NCBI RefSeq assembly: GCF_000331005.1
Contig: NZ_AEJB01000212.1
Span: forward strand, 1 to 43,157
Length of the DNA: 43,157 nucleotides
Direction: 5' to 3'
Origin: Streptomyces turgidiscabies Car8
GTDB taxonomy: Bacteria > Actinomycetota > Actinomycetes > Streptomycetales > Streptomycetaceae
Position 1 is the first letter of the stretch. Each line of letters opens with the position of its first letter. The translations under genes and the position numbers were made by a program. The notes beneath the pieces are model-generated. The model was not told the DNA's origin and searched no databases. It saw nothing but the letters and a program-made list of their open reading frames with translations. Shown here in pieces: positions 15,551-24,485 of this stretch.

Positions 15551-17914
15551 ATGAAACAAGTCGCCGCCGCGGTGATCATCGATGCCCGAGGCATGGTGAC
15601 GGGATGGAGCGAGGGTGCCCGGCGGCTGACGGGGCACACGGCCGAGGCCGTCGTCGGACGTCCGGCCGCCGAACTCCTCGCGGAGGACCCGGCGCCCACA
15701 GCGATGACCGAGCTGGCGGGAGTGGTCGCCCTCCGCCACCGGGACGGCCGCCGAGTCGAACTCGCCGTCAGCGCGTGCCCCGTCCAGGACGAGCACGGCG
15801 ACACGCGGGGATTTGTCGTCACCGCCCTCCCTGGACCGGGGGCGCCCGGTCCGCAGACGGCCGCGCCGGGGGCCGCCCCGCTGGAGCGGGCCATCCGGCA
15901 GGCCTCCGTGTCGATGTCCGCCTTCGACACCGACCAGCGCTACACCTGGCTCAACGACTCCGCCTGCGACCTGATGGGCGTCGAGGAACAAGCCCTCGTC
16001 GGACAGCTCTACGGCGACATCGTGCCCGACGACCGGACCAGCCAGGGCTTCCTGCTCAACCTGCGCGAGGTCGCCCGCACCGGCGTCCCCGTGCGCTACG
16101 AGTCCTTCGGCAAGGACACGGACAGCGGCCGGGAACACGCGTGGAGCATCGAGATGTGGCCGGTGCGCGACGACCTGGGTGCCGTCACCTCGGTGGGCAT
16201 CGCCGCGTTCGACAGCAGCGACCAGCACTGGGCCCGGCGCCGGCTCGCCCTGCTCAACGAGGCGGCCGCCGCCATCGGCACCACCCTCGACGTCATCCGT
16301 ACCGCCGAGGAACTCGTCGAACTGGTCGTGCCCCGGTTCGCCGACTTCGTCAGCGTCGACCTGCTCGACTGGGTGCTCGGCGCGGACGAACCCGCCGCGG
16401 CGCAGGCCGACGAGGTCGTCCTGCACCGGGTCGCCCACGGCTCTGTCACCGAGGGCACGCCCGAGGCGGTCATTCCGCTGGGCGCGAAGGACGTCTACCC
16501 GCCGTTCACCCCGCCGGTGCGGGCGATGGCGGAGGGCCGGGCGGTGCTCGGGCGGGTCGGCGAGCCGGCGTTCGACGAGTGGGTGGCGGAGCGCAACGCC
16601 CGCGAGCCCGTCGGCCGCCCGTACCGCAAGGGCGTCCACTCGATGGTCACCGTGCCGCTGCGGGCCCGCGGCACCACCCTGGGCGTCGCCGTCTTCCTGC
16701 GCATCGGCCGCCCCGACCCCTACACGGAGGACGACGTCGTCCTCGCCGAGGAACTGGCCAGCCGGGCGGCCGTCTGCGTCGACAACGCCCGCCGCTTCGA
16801 GCGTGAGCGCACGACAGCGCTGGCTCTCCAGCACAGCCTGCTGCCCCGGGGACTGCCGGGCCAGGCGGCGGTCGAGGTCGCCCACCGCTATCTGCCCTGC
16901 GGGTCGGTGGCCGGCATCGGCGGCGACTGGTTCGACGTCATCCCGCTGTCCGGCAGCCGGGTCGCCCTCTGCGTCGGAGACGTCGTCGGCCACGGCATCC
17001 AGTCCTCCGCGACCATGGGACGGCTCCGGACGGCCGTACGGACCCTCGCGGACGTCGATCTGCCGCCGGACGAGCTGCTCACCCACCTCGACGACCTGGT
17101 CACCCACCTGGCCGATGAGGACGACGATGCCGACGTAGCCGAACTGGGCGCCACCTGCCTCTACGCCGTCTACGACCCGGTCTCGCGGCGGCTGACCCTC
17201 GCCTCCGCCGGGCACCCGCCGCCGGCCGTCGTACCGCCCGGGGGTGTCGCCGAGCTGATCGAGGTGACGGCGGGACCGCCGCTGGGTGTCGGCGGCCTGC
17301 CCTTCGAGGCGACCGAACTGAAACTGCCCGAGGGCTCGCTCCTGGCCCTCTACACCGACGGGCTGATCGAGGACCGCGACCGGGACGTCGACCACGCGAC
17401 CGCCGAACTGTGCCGCGCCCTCGACCTGCCCGGCGCCTCGCTCGACGCCGTGTGCGACGCGGTGCTCAAGGCCGTGCTGCCCGAGCAGCCCGGCGACGAC
17501 GTGGCCCTGCTGCTCGCCCGTACGCATGCCCTGGGCGCCGACCGGGTGGCCGTCTGGGACGTGCCACCGGACCCCGCGCACGTGTCCGTCGCCCGTCAGG
17601 CGGCCATGGAGCGCCTGGCCGGCTGGGGGCTGGAGGAGGAGGCCTTCGTCACCGAGCTCGTCGTCAGCGAACTGGTCACCAACGCCATCCGGTACGGCGA
17701 ACCGCCCATCCAGCTGAGGCTGATCCGCGACCGTGCCCTCATCGTCGAGGTCTCCGACGGCAGCTCCACCTCACCGCACCTGCGCCGGGCGCACGCCTAC
17801 GACGAGGGTGGCCGTGGACTGCTGCTCGTCGCCCAGCTCACCCAGCGCTGGGGCAGCCGCCAGACGGGCACCGGCAAGACGATCTGGGCCGAGCAGCCAC
17901 TGCCGACGGAATAG
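15551..17914 (+). CDS. PAS-PAS-GAF-PP2C-HATPase regulatory phosphatase
   Basis: A 787-residue cytosolic signalling protein. In order: a PAS domain (about 5-95), a second PAS (about 110-215), a GAF domain (about 235-420), a SpoIIE/RsbU-type PP2C phosphatase (about 435-655; IGGDWFDV and VGDVVGHG carry metal-binding Asp), and an anti-sigma-factor-type HATPase (about 665-785; SELVTNAIRYGE, VSDGS, DEGGRGLLLV). Proteins combining phosphatase and kinase-like modules act in partner switching: they dephosphorylate or phosphorylate an anti-anti-sigma factor and so control an alternative sigma factor. No sigma or STAS gene is adjacent. The start is the ATG just upstream of the first PAS domain. Confidence 0.92.
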   Translation: MKQVAAAVIIDARGMVTGWSEGARRLTGHTAEAVVGRPAAELLAEDPAPTAMTELAGVVALRHRDGRRVELAVSACPVQDEHGDTRGFVVTALPGPGAPGPQTAAPGAAPLERAIRQASVSMSAFDTDQRYTWLNDSACDLMGVEEQALVGQLYGDIVPDDRTSQGFLLNLREVARTGVPVRYESFGKDTDSGREHAWSIEMWPVRDDLGAVTSVGIAAFDSSDQHWARRRLALLNEAAAAIGTTLDVIRTAEELVELVVPRFADFVSVDLLDWVLGADEPAAAQADEVVLHRVAHGSVTEGTPEAVIPLGAKDVYPPFTPPVRAMAEGRAVLGRVGEPAFDEWVAERNAREPVGRPYRKGVHSMVTVPLRARGTTLGVAVFLRIGRPDPYTEDDVVLAEELASRAAVCVDNARRFERERTTALALQHSLLPRGLPGQAAVEVAHRYLPCGSVAGIGGDWFDVIPLSGSRVALCVGDVVGHGIQSSATMGRLRTAVRTLADVDLPPDELLTHLDDLVTHLADEDDDADVAELGATCLYAVYDPVSRRLTLASAGHPPPAVVPPGGVAELIEVTAGPPLGVGGLPFEATELKLPEGSLLALYTDGLIEDRDRDVDHATAELCRALDLPGASLDAVCDAVLKAVLPEQPGDDVALLLARTHALGADRVAVWDVPPDPAHVSVARQAAMERLAGWGLEEEAFVTELVVSELVTNAIRYGEPPIQLRLIRDRALIVEVSDGSSTSPHLRRAHAYDEGGRGLLLVAQLTQRWGSRQTGTGKTIWAEQPLPTE

Positions 17915-18037
17915 ACCTTCGGGGCATACAGGACCGACAGGGCCGACAGGGGGTCGATCCCAAGCCGGCCGGACGGTCCGGTCGGGTGACTCGTTCAGCG
18001 ACCGCTCAGTGCGGCCACCGGGCGGTTCGGCGACCGG

Positions 18038-18472
18038 TCACTCGAAGGCGCACCCGGGGTTCGGTGCGTCCTCCGAGAAGGGCGAGCCGTGCGGCAGGAC
18101 GTACAGGACGTCGAGTACGACGGGCGTGCTGCCGAGATTCCGGCCTATGTGGACGTTGCCGGGCCCCGCCGGTTCACTGATGGCGCTGCCCTGCGGATAC
18201 ACGCCGTCGGACTCGCAGGTGGAGTCGAAGTGGCTGAGGGTGCCCTCCTTGACGAGGCCGTAGAGCGGCCCGTCGTGGTAGTGCCAGCCGGTGGCCTGAC
18301 CGGCGGGGATGGTGACCTCCCGCAGCGTGTAGTCGGTGTCGCCGATGGTGGTCTGGGCGAGTATCCGGCCCGACACTCCTGGTCCGGGCGGCGTGGCCTG
18401 GGCGGTGCCGCAGGCGAGGACCGCGGTGACCGTGACTGCACCGGCCGTGGCGGTGCGAAGCAGGTTGCGCAT
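18038..18472 (-). CDS. Secreted cupin-domain protein
   Basis: A 144-residue protein with a signal peptide (cleavage likely after AQA, about residue 26) and one small cupin barrel. The cupin metal motif is seen in GWHYHDGPLYGLVKEGTL, where two His and a Glu-like position follow the family pattern, and the second motif is GPGNVHIGRN. Two cysteines (CESDG and PGCAFE) may form a disulfide outside the cell. Such exported cupins have no established role; it could be a binding protein or a small enzyme. It is convergent with the phosphatase gene and alone in its unit. Confidence 0.8.
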   Translation of the reverse strand: MRNLLRTATAGAVTVTAVLACGTAQATPPGPGVSGRILAQTTIGDTDYTLREVTIPAGQATGWHYHDGPLYGLVKEGTLSHFDSTCESDGVYPQGSAISEPAGPGNVHIGRNLGSTPVVLDVLYVLPHGSPFSEDAPNPGCAFE

Positions 18473-18648
18473 GCTGGGTCCCCCGAGGGTGAGAGCGTGA
18501 GCGCGCCATGACACCTCAGTGTGGCCCTGCGAGGGCGTGATTGTCCGCGAGACGGCCACGAACGCGAGAGACGTCCCGACCGGTCTGTGCCGGTGACCGC
18601 CCGTCCGTCACATACGGGCGGCCACCGGTGTGGGGGAGAGGTCGGACA

Positions 18649-20133
18649 TCAGGTCCGCCGGGCCACCGCCTCGGCCGCGATCGCCGCCTCCGCCGCCTCA
18701 CCCGCCTGCGGCCGGGGCCCGCGCGGAATGCCCAGCGCGCACAACGCGCCCGCGAACACCACGACGACGCCGACCCACACCGCCGGGTGCAGCCCGTCCA
18801 CGAACTCCTGCGGCGAACCTGTGCTGCCGTGCGCCACGAACACCGTGCTCAGTACGGCGATACCGAGGGCCCCGCCGATCTCCCGGACGGTGGTGTTGGC
18901 GCCGGACGCCTTGCCCGCGTGTTCGCGGCTGACCGAGCCCAGCACGACCGCCGCCGTCGGTGCGAACACGAAGCCCATGCCGATGCCGGCCACGATCATC
19001 GGTCCGACCAGGGAGGAGTAAGCGGTGCCGGTGTCCGCGACCAGGTTGATCCAGCCGAGCCCGACGCCCTGGAGGAAGAGCCCGAGGGCCATCAGCCGGC
19101 CGCCGCCGACCTTGTCGGTGAGGAGGCCCGCGACGGGCGCGACGAACATCGGCATGAGTGTCCAGGCCAGGGTGCGGACCCCGGCCTCCAGGGGCGTGCG
19201 CGACGGCACGATCTGGAGGTACTGGGCGAGCAGGAAGAGGGAACCGAAGACACCGAAGTACATGGCCGCCGACACGAGGTTGGTGAGCGTGAACGCCCGC
19301 ACCCGGTAGAAGGACAGCGGCAGCATCGGCTGCGGGACCCGGGCCTCCCAGGCGACGAACACGCCGAGCAGCACCGCGCCGGCGGCGAACACGCCGAGCA
19401 CCTCGGCCGAGGTCCAGCCGTCCGTCTCACCGTTCACGATGCCCCACACCAGCGCGAACAGACCCGCGGCGGCCAGCACCATGCCGACCAGGTCGAGACG
19501 GACTCCGGGCAGCCTGCTCTCGCGGATCGTCATCAGGATCAACGGCACGGCGACGACGCCCACCGGCACGTTGATCCAGAAGATCCACCGCCAGTCCAGC
19601 CCCTCGACCACGGCGCCGCCCACCACCGGGCCCATCGCGACGGCCAGACCGCTGACGCCCGACCACAGGCCGAGTGCCAGCCCGCGCAGCCGGTCCGGGA
19701 CGGCCTGGGAGAGCAGGGTCAGCGACAGCGGCATCACGGCCGCGGCGCCGAATCCCTGCACGGTACGGAACGTGATCAGCTGTGCGCTGGTGTCGGAGAG
19801 ACCGCAGCCGGTCGAGGCCAGCGTGAAGACGACGATGCCGAGCACGAAGACCGAGCGCCGGCCGAAGCGGTCACCGAGCGCGGCTCCCGTCATCAGCAGA
19901 CAGGCGAAACCGAGGACGTACGCGTTGACGAACCACTGGAGCTGCTGGGTGTCCGCCTCCAGGTCGACGGCCAGCGTGTGCAGGGCGGTCGAGACGACCA
20001 GGTTGTCGAGCGCGACCATGAACATGGGCACGCTGCACGCGACGATCGCCGGCCACAGCGGTACGCGCAGGCCCGAGGCCGGCGGCGCGACGGCCGCGTC
20101 CTCCATGACCGGGTTCTCTTCGGACAGCGTCAT
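18649..20133 (-). CDS. MFS multidrug exporter, DHA2 (EmrB/QacA) family
   Basis: A 494-residue inner-membrane protein with about 14 hydrophobic helices, the DHA2 topology. Motif A is present as GAALGDRFGRRSVFVLG after helix 2, and the MFS motif C-like segment as GVSGLAVAMGPVVGGAVVEGLDWRWIFWINVPVG. These proton-driven antiporters export drugs or natural products. It is downstream of a monooxygenase-like gene (86-bp gap) and both are divergent from a MerR regulator, a common layout for inducible efflux. The exported compound is unknown. Confidence 0.93.
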   Translation of the reverse strand: MTLSEENPVMEDAAVAPPASGLRVPLWPAIVACSVPMFMVALDNLVVSTALHTLAVDLEADTQQLQWFVNAYVLGFACLLMTGAALGDRFGRRSVFVLGIVVFTLASTGCGLSDTSAQLITFRTVQGFGAAAVMPLSLTLLSQAVPDRLRGLALGLWSGVSGLAVAMGPVVGGAVVEGLDWRWIFWINVPVGVVAVPLILMTIRESRLPGVRLDLVGMVLAAAGLFALVWGIVNGETDGWTSAEVLGVFAAGAVLLGVFVAWEARVPQPMLPLSFYRVRAFTLTNLVSAAMYFGVFGSLFLLAQYLQIVPSRTPLEAGVRTLAWTLMPMFVAPVAGLLTDKVGGGRLMALGLFLQGVGLGWINLVADTGTAYSSLVGPMIVAGIGMGFVFAPTAAVVLGSVSREHAGKASGANTTVREIGGALGIAVLSTVFVAHGSTGSPQEFVDGLHPAVWVGVVVVFAGALCALGIPRGPRPQAGEAAEAAIAAEAVARRT

Positions 20134-20219
20134 GGCGGGGGAGTCTCCTGAGGGAGTGGCTGATCCGGCGTTCGGGCGGTTCGGCGGTCCGGCGCTCGGT
20201 GAGAGCGGGTGAACGCGGT

Positions 20220-20642
20220 TCAGGCGGTCGGCGGGTTGCCGTTCGCGTCCGCGCGCTCCTGGGCGGTCAGCCGGTCGCGTGCGTCCGACCAGTCGACGGG
20301 CAGGCCCGCGGCCGGTGTCTCCCAGAAGGTGAACACCGAGCGGTCCATCGTGGAGCGCAGGCCGGTCATGACCGACTTGTGGGGCTCGGTCCGCGCGTAG
20401 GCGTAGAGGGCCTGCTTGTCCTCCCAGGCCGACAGCGTCCAGAAGGTGCGCTTGAGCGGCTCGGCGATCAGTGAGGCGCCGTAGGCGCCGGGCGCGCTCC
20501 TGACCTGCTTCCAGGCGGCGAGCGAGCGCAGGAAGAAGCGGGGAACGTCCTTCAGGGAGCGGACTTCCAGACGGGACGCCATGACGAACGCCGTCGCGTC
20601 CGGAGCGGGCTTGGTGACGGTGGTCCAGGGCAGGGTGGGCAT
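20220..20642 (-). CDS. Antibiotic biosynthesis monooxygenase/DUF3291-like protein
   Basis: A 140-residue protein resembling ferredoxin-like ABM or DUF3291 proteins. It contains ASRLEVRSLKDVPRFFLRSLAAWKQV and the often-seen FWTLSAWEDKQALYAYA with a following ExHK segment. It is soluble, with no signal peptide. Members of these families include small cofactor-free oxygenases, but most have no known reaction. It is the first gene after the divergent MerR promoter and probably shares a transcript with the exporter, so modification or sensing of the exported compound is possible. Confidence 0.7.
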   Translation of the reverse strand: MPTLPWTTVTKPAPDATAFVMASRLEVRSLKDVPRFFLRSLAAWKQVRSAPGAYGASLIAEPLKRTFWTLSAWEDKQALYAYARTEPHKSVMTGLRSTMDRSVFTFWETPAAGLPVDWSDARDRLTAQERADANGNPPTA

Positions 20643-20686
20643 GGCTGCGGCCTTCTTCTGAGAGGCAGGGCGGAGCAGAGGCTCAT

Positions 20687-20729
20687 TTGGATACCTCCAC
20701 TATCCATGTTAGACAGTAGAGGTATCCAA
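20687..20729. promoter_or_regulatory. Inverted repeat between the MerR gene and the efflux operon
   Basis: TTGGATACCTC at 20687-20697 and GAGGTATCCAA at 20719-20729 form perfect 11-bp inverted arms. Extending inward gives ACT on both sides with one mismatch, leaving a centre of about 13 bp. It sits in the gap between the divergent genes, 22 bp before the merR start. Long dyads of this kind are typical MerR-family operators, so it is the probable binding site for the MerR protein on both promoters. Confidence 0.65.
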
Positions 20730-20751
20730 TGACCAGAGCGGAGCCCGACCG

Positions 20752-21381
20752 ATGCGCATGTCCGAGCTGAGCCGCCGCAGTGGCGTCTCTGTCACGACGA
20801 TCAAGTACTACCTCCGCGAAGGTCTCCTCCCGGCCGGCCGCCAGCTGTCGGCGACGCAGGCCGAGTACGACGAGAACCACCTCCGCAGGCTCCGGCTGAT
20901 CCGCGCGCTGATCGGCGTACGAGGCCTGTCCGTCAGCACCACCCGGGAGGTACTGGGCGCGCTCGACGAGCACACCGCCGACACCCACCGCCTGCTGGGG
21001 CTCGGGCTCGGGTCGATCCGGCTCGCCGACGAGGCGGAGCCCGACTCTCCGGAACCGGCCGAAGTCGACGCGCTGATCGAGGAGTTGGGCTGGAACGTGC
21101 ACCAGGCCGCGCCCGCTCGCGGCACGCTGGCCGACACCCTCGCCTCTCTGCGTACCCTCGGCGCACCGCTCGACGCACGGGTGCTTCTGCCGTACGCCCG
21201 GCTGGCCGAGCGGACCGCCGTCCTCGACCTCGACCAACTGGACGGAATCAAGGACCCGTTGGAGGTCGTCGAACGCGCGCTGCTGCTCACCGTCCTCCTG
21301 GAGCCCGCGTTGCTGGCGCTGCGGCGCATGGCCCAGGAGAACGAGTCGGCCCGCCGGCACGCGGACGCGGCGGACAACTGA
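20752..21381 (+). CDS. MerR-family transcriptional regulator
   Basis: A 209-residue protein with an N-terminal MerR winged helix (MRMSELSRRSGVSVTTIKYYLREGLLPAGR, residues 1-30; then a second helix pair to about 70). Coiled-coil and helical effector parts follow. No cysteine pattern for metal binding is present, so an organic ligand is more likely. MerR proteins usually activate by twisting promoter DNA. It is divergent from the monooxygenase-like/MFS operon across a long dyad and almost touches the convergent FAD oxidoreductase gene (6 bp). Confidence 0.9.
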   Translation: MRMSELSRRSGVSVTTIKYYLREGLLPAGRQLSATQAEYDENHLRRLRLIRALIGVRGLSVSTTREVLGALDEHTADTHRLLGLGLGSIRLADEAEPDSPEPAEVDALIEELGWNVHQAAPARGTLADTLASLRTLGAPLDARVLLPYARLAERTAVLDLDQLDGIKDPLEVVERALLLTVLLEPALLALRRMAQENESARRHADAADN

Positions 21382-21387
21382 CCATAG

Positions 21388-22677
21388 TCAGCGATCCAGT
21401 TCGCGCAGGAGCTGCGTCGCCGCCTCCTTCCCGGCGGAGAACGCGGCCTCGTGCGAGCCGATCTGGTCGTGGTACTGACGCTTGGAGTGGAAGTAGGAGC
21501 CGCACAGCTTGACCCGGAGGCCTTCGTTGACCTCGTAGATGGTCTGCTGAGCGCGGCGCATCGCCATGTCGAGGATCGGGTGCTCGTAGCGGAAGGTGCG
21601 GATGACGCGGTCCTCGGCGACCGGCAGCGGGCAGTCGAGGGTGACGAAGTAGTCGGTCTCCGACTCGAAGCCGTGCAGCTTGTTCATGTAGTGGGCCACG
21701 TAGGTGCGCGGCGCCCCCTCGACCGTCACCTTGCCGTAGTTCCACGCCTCCCAGCGGGACCGGTCGGCCGGCATCACCGACGGATCGGTGTGCAGGACCA
21801 CCGTGGAGGCGTTGTAGCGCAACGGCGCGAGCAACGCGCGCTGGGTGTCCGTGGGGTTCTCCAGCAGGGCGCGGGTCACATCGGCGTGCGTGGCGAGCAC
21901 CACGTGGTCGAAGCGCTCGGAGCCGCCCGCGGTCCGCACGGTGACCCCGTTCTCGTCCTGGTGGATCCCGGTCACCGGCTCGGACAGACGGGTCTTCGGG
22001 GCGATCGCGGCGAGCGCCTTGCGGACGTACGAGATCGAACCGCCGCCCACGGTCCGCCAGTCCACGCGTCGCCCGCCGAGGCCGCTCTCGTCATGGGCCA
22101 TGAAGAACGCGATCACCGTCGTGGCCGGCATCTCCCAGACCAGTTCGGCCGGCACCGACCACACCGCGCTGCACAGCAGGATGAAGTAGCCGTACCGGAA
22201 CTCCTGGCTGTAGCCGCCCCGGTCGAGATACTCGCCCATCGGCATGTCGGAGCGCTTGCAGAAGAAGTCCCGGCGGCCCTCCTCGTGGAACCGGCGCGCC
22301 TCGCGCCAGATCGTCCGGAACGACTCGGGATAGCGGGTGCGCACCTCCTCCTCCGACAGGTCCATCTCGTCGCTGCCGTACTGCACGCCCTCGGTCAGGT
22401 CGAAGAAGTTGAAGCCGCTGAGCAACTGCTTCGATTCCACGCCCAGTTTGTCGAAGAAAGCGCTGAGGTTGGGATAGGCGGGCCGGTTGAAGACCACGAA
22501 CGCGGTGTCGATCCCCAGGACCCGGCCCGCGTCATGGACCTCGACGGTGTTGGCGTGGCCGCCGTAGCGGTCCTCACGTTCGAAGAGGGTGATCTCGGCG
22601 TGCTCGCGCAGGGTGTAGGCGGCGGAGAGGCCTGCGACGCCACCGCCGACGACGGCGATGCTGGGCTTGGCGGACAT
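21388..22677 (-). CDS. FAD-dependent amine oxidase-type oxidoreductase
   Basis: A 429-residue flavoprotein with an N-terminal FAD-binding Rossmann motif VVGGGVAGLSAAYTL (about 9-23) and the second dinucleotide contact in LFEREDRYGGHANTV. It belongs to the amine-oxidase/protoporphyrinogen-oxidase-like group, similar to COG2907 proteins often linked with fatty-acid cyclopropanation or desaturation. Nearby genes do not contain those partners, so the substrate is open. A good ribosome site (AGGAGC) precedes the ATG. A broken gene ends 16 bp upstream in the same direction, so an original operon partner was probably lost. Confidence 0.85.
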   Translation of the reverse strand: MSAKPSIAVVGGGVAGLSAAYTLREHAEITLFEREDRYGGHANTVEVHDAGRVLGIDTAFVVFNRPAYPNLSAFFDKLGVESKQLLSGFNFFDLTEGVQYGSDEMDLSEEEVRTRYPESFRTIWREARRFHEEGRRDFFCKRSDMPMGEYLDRGGYSQEFRYGYFILLCSAVWSVPAELVWEMPATTVIAFFMAHDESGLGGRRVDWRTVGGGSISYVRKALAAIAPKTRLSEPVTGIHQDENGVTVRTAGGSERFDHVVLATHADVTRALLENPTDTQRALLAPLRYNASTVVLHTDPSVMPADRSRWEAWNYGKVTVEGAPRTYVAHYMNKLHGFESETDYFVTLDCPLPVAEDRVIRTFRYEHPILDMAMRRAQQTIYEVNEGLRVKLCGSYFHSKRQYHDQIGSHEAAFSAGKEAATQLLRELDR

Positions 22678-22692
22678 CGGATGCTCCTGGGG

Positions 22693-23012
22693 TCAGTTGG
22701 TGAGCGTGGTGATGATCAGTCCGCCCGGTGTGCCCTCCTCGGTGGCCATGGCCACCACGTGACCCGGCGCCCGGATGGATCAGGTCGAAGTGCCGGCGTT
22801 CGCGCGCGGGCTCGGCCGCACCGGTGTCGTCGGCGCCGGCCCGTACCCAGCGCCTTGACATAGACCTCCTTGAGGACCGGGTGGGCGGCGGCGTGGACGG
22901 GGCGGCCGGCGTCCGGGACGGCGGCCGGTCCGATGTGTTCCCGGTCGGCGAAGAAACGGGGAAAGGTGCTCGACCGCGTCGGCGCGCGGGTGAGCGTTCG
23001 GCGTCCACACCG
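22693..23012 (-). pseudogene. Frameshifted gene remnant upstream of the FAD oxidoreductase
   Basis: Coding-like sequence continues through several frames. Reading the minus strand downstream: VWTPNAHPRADAVEHL (from about 23012), then FPRFFADREHIGPAAVP and HPVLKEVYVKALGTG in a second frame (about 22964-22841), then ADDTGAAEPARERRHFDLIHPG in a third (about 22840-22765), then GHVVAMATEEGTPGGLIITT to a stop at 22693-22695. At least three single-base shifts are needed. I do not recognise the family. Loss of function, or sequencing error in GC-rich DNA, would both explain it. Confidence 0.55.
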
Positions 23013-23455
23013 CAGGCCCGCCCGTCGCCGGTGACCACGCCCGTCGGGGAGCCAGGCGTGTGGTGACGGCGAACGCTCCCGTTCGCGAGGGTCGTCGAGG
23101 CCGATTCGGGAACGGGCGTTCCGCCCCGACGCCGATGGACGCGCCGGCGCGGAAATGGGTCGGGACAGACGGCGCTCTTTGCGACTTGCTTCACCGCGTA
23201 CGGCAGAGAGGACATCCGTCAGCAGACGGGGGTGGTACGAATCCGGTCTTCTGGTCCAGACATGCGGCTCCGCGCGAAAGGGGCTGCGTTCGGGAGTGGC
23301 CGCCCGAAGCATGCAGGCCACAGTCTTGCCAGCTCGCCGAATCCTGGACAACCACTCTTCCGGAGAGTGGAAAGAAATCTCTGTTTACGGGCGTAGAACG
23401 CGATGCGGAATGTTACTGCCGAGTGAAGTCCTGGCCGTCGGCCGCGGCGGCGACG
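23013..23455. other. 443-bp stretch without a convincing gene
   Basis: Between the broken gene and the AraC gene I see only short frames with irregular codon use. The base composition near 23320-23460 is lower in GC than its surroundings (TTCCGGAGAGTGGAAAG, TGTTTACGG). This may be decayed sequence or regulatory DNA; nothing specific can be assigned. Confidence 0.4.
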
Positions 23456-24349
23456 CTAATTCTGTGAATCGTCGGCCCGCCGGAATGTGCCGGGTGTCAT
23501 ATTCACCCTGCGTACGAAAAACTTGCCGAAGTTGGTGACTTCGGTGAACCCGAGCTGGCGGGCGATGGTTCCGACGGGCAGATCCGTGTGGACCAGCAGT
23601 CGTTTCGCTTCCAGGGCGACGCGGGCGTCGATCAGGTCCTTGGTGGAGGTACCGGCGATGACACGACAGGCCCGGGACAGGGTGCGGGGCGTGCAGTTGA
23701 GCGCGGCGGCGTAGTGCTCGACCAGCCGGGTCGTGCGGTAGGAGGTTTCCAGTTCGCGCCGGAAACGCAGGAAGAGTTCGCCGTTCTCGCCGGAGGGGCT
23801 GTCGGCCCGCTGTATGTCCTTGCGGTGGCTGCGGCACATCTGGTCGATGTGCATCAGGGCGACCGCCAGCAGATGCTTGAGGATGTCCTCCCCGAGGCCC
23901 TGGTCGGGCCGTTCGAACTCCTCCTGCATCAGAGCCACCACCCGCCCGAAGCCGGCCAGTTCGTCGTCGCTGAGCTGCCAGTGAGAGGGACGCAGGACAT
24001 CGTCGAGCATTCCCATGTGGGCGCGCAGCCGCAACGGAAAAGTCTCGGTGAACATGACGAGCCGAGCTTCCATCTGCGTCGGTGAGGCGAACTGGATCAC
24101 CTGGTTCGGCCGGATCCACAGCAGCGAGCCCGTGCGGCACGCGTACCGCGTGGAGTCGACGGTGAAGTCGCCGACCCCCGCTTCGACCAGCACGAGCTGG
24201 TGGAAGGCGAGCCGGTGGGGCGCGCTGACGAAGTTCACGGGGAGCTTCCTGCGCACCTCACTGAGCGGGGCCATGGCCAGGCCGACCCCAGGTCTGCACG
24301 TGGGGGTGTAGGGGACCACCGGGATCGGTAACGAAGCGAAATCGACCAT
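23456..24349 (-). CDS. AraC-family transcriptional regulator
   Basis: A 297-residue protein from the ATG at 24349 (a TTG at 24376 would add nine residues). The N-terminal part (about 25-160) is a cupin-like AraC arm domain, with HRLAFHQLVLVEAG and GSLLWIRPNQVIQF. The C-terminal part (about 190-295) holds two AraC helix-turn-helix units (CTPRTLSRACRVIAGTSTKDLIDARV and VGTIARQLGFTEVTNFGKFFVRRVNMTPGTFR). It would regulate in response to a small ligand bound in the cupin. It is divergent from an IclR gene; no enzyme operon is directly attached, so its targets are unclear. Confidence 0.88.
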   Translation of the reverse strand: MVDFASLPIPVVPYTPTCRPGVGLAMAPLSEVRRKLPVNFVSAPHRLAFHQLVLVEAGVGDFTVDSTRYACRTGSLLWIRPNQVIQFASPTQMEARLVMFTETFPLRLRAHMGMLDDVLRPSHWQLSDDELAGFGRVVALMQEEFERPDQGLGEDILKHLLAVALMHIDQMCRSHRKDIQRADSPSGENGELFLRFRRELETSYRTTRLVEHYAAALNCTPRTLSRACRVIAGTSTKDLIDARVALEAKRLLVHTDLPVGTIARQLGFTEVTNFGKFFVRRVNMTPGTFRRADDSQN

Positions 24350-24429
24350 GAGCGTTCCGGAATCAACCTTTCCCAAGCTTCTTTAAAAATCAATGATAGG
24401 CGTGGCCGCCCGTAGCCAGATCACTCCTG

Positions 24430-24463
24430 GTGCATGCACGAGTAAGCGTCCCCACATGATGTG
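24430..24463. promoter_or_regulatory. Two small palindromes between divergent araC-type and iclR-type genes
   Basis: GTGCATGCAC (24430-24439) is a perfect 10-bp palindrome, and CACATGATGTG (24453-24463) is a symmetrical 11-mer. Both lie within 60 bp of the iclR start, where an autoregulatory site would be expected. The adjacent 24370-24400 stretch is AT-rich and promoter-like. Confidence 0.35.
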
Positions 24464-24485
24464 CAGGTGAAGGGAAGTAGACGGG

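Noticed and set aside
14657..17581. 974-residue open frame on the minus strand
   Set aside because: It lies antisense to doxX, the peroxiredoxin gene and the phosphatase gene, all with clear motifs. Long antisense frames are common in GC-rich DNA; the translation is low-complexity with no domains.
18541..20151. 536-residue plus-strand frame
   Set aside because: Antisense to the well-supported MFS exporter; composition is typical of a shadow frame.
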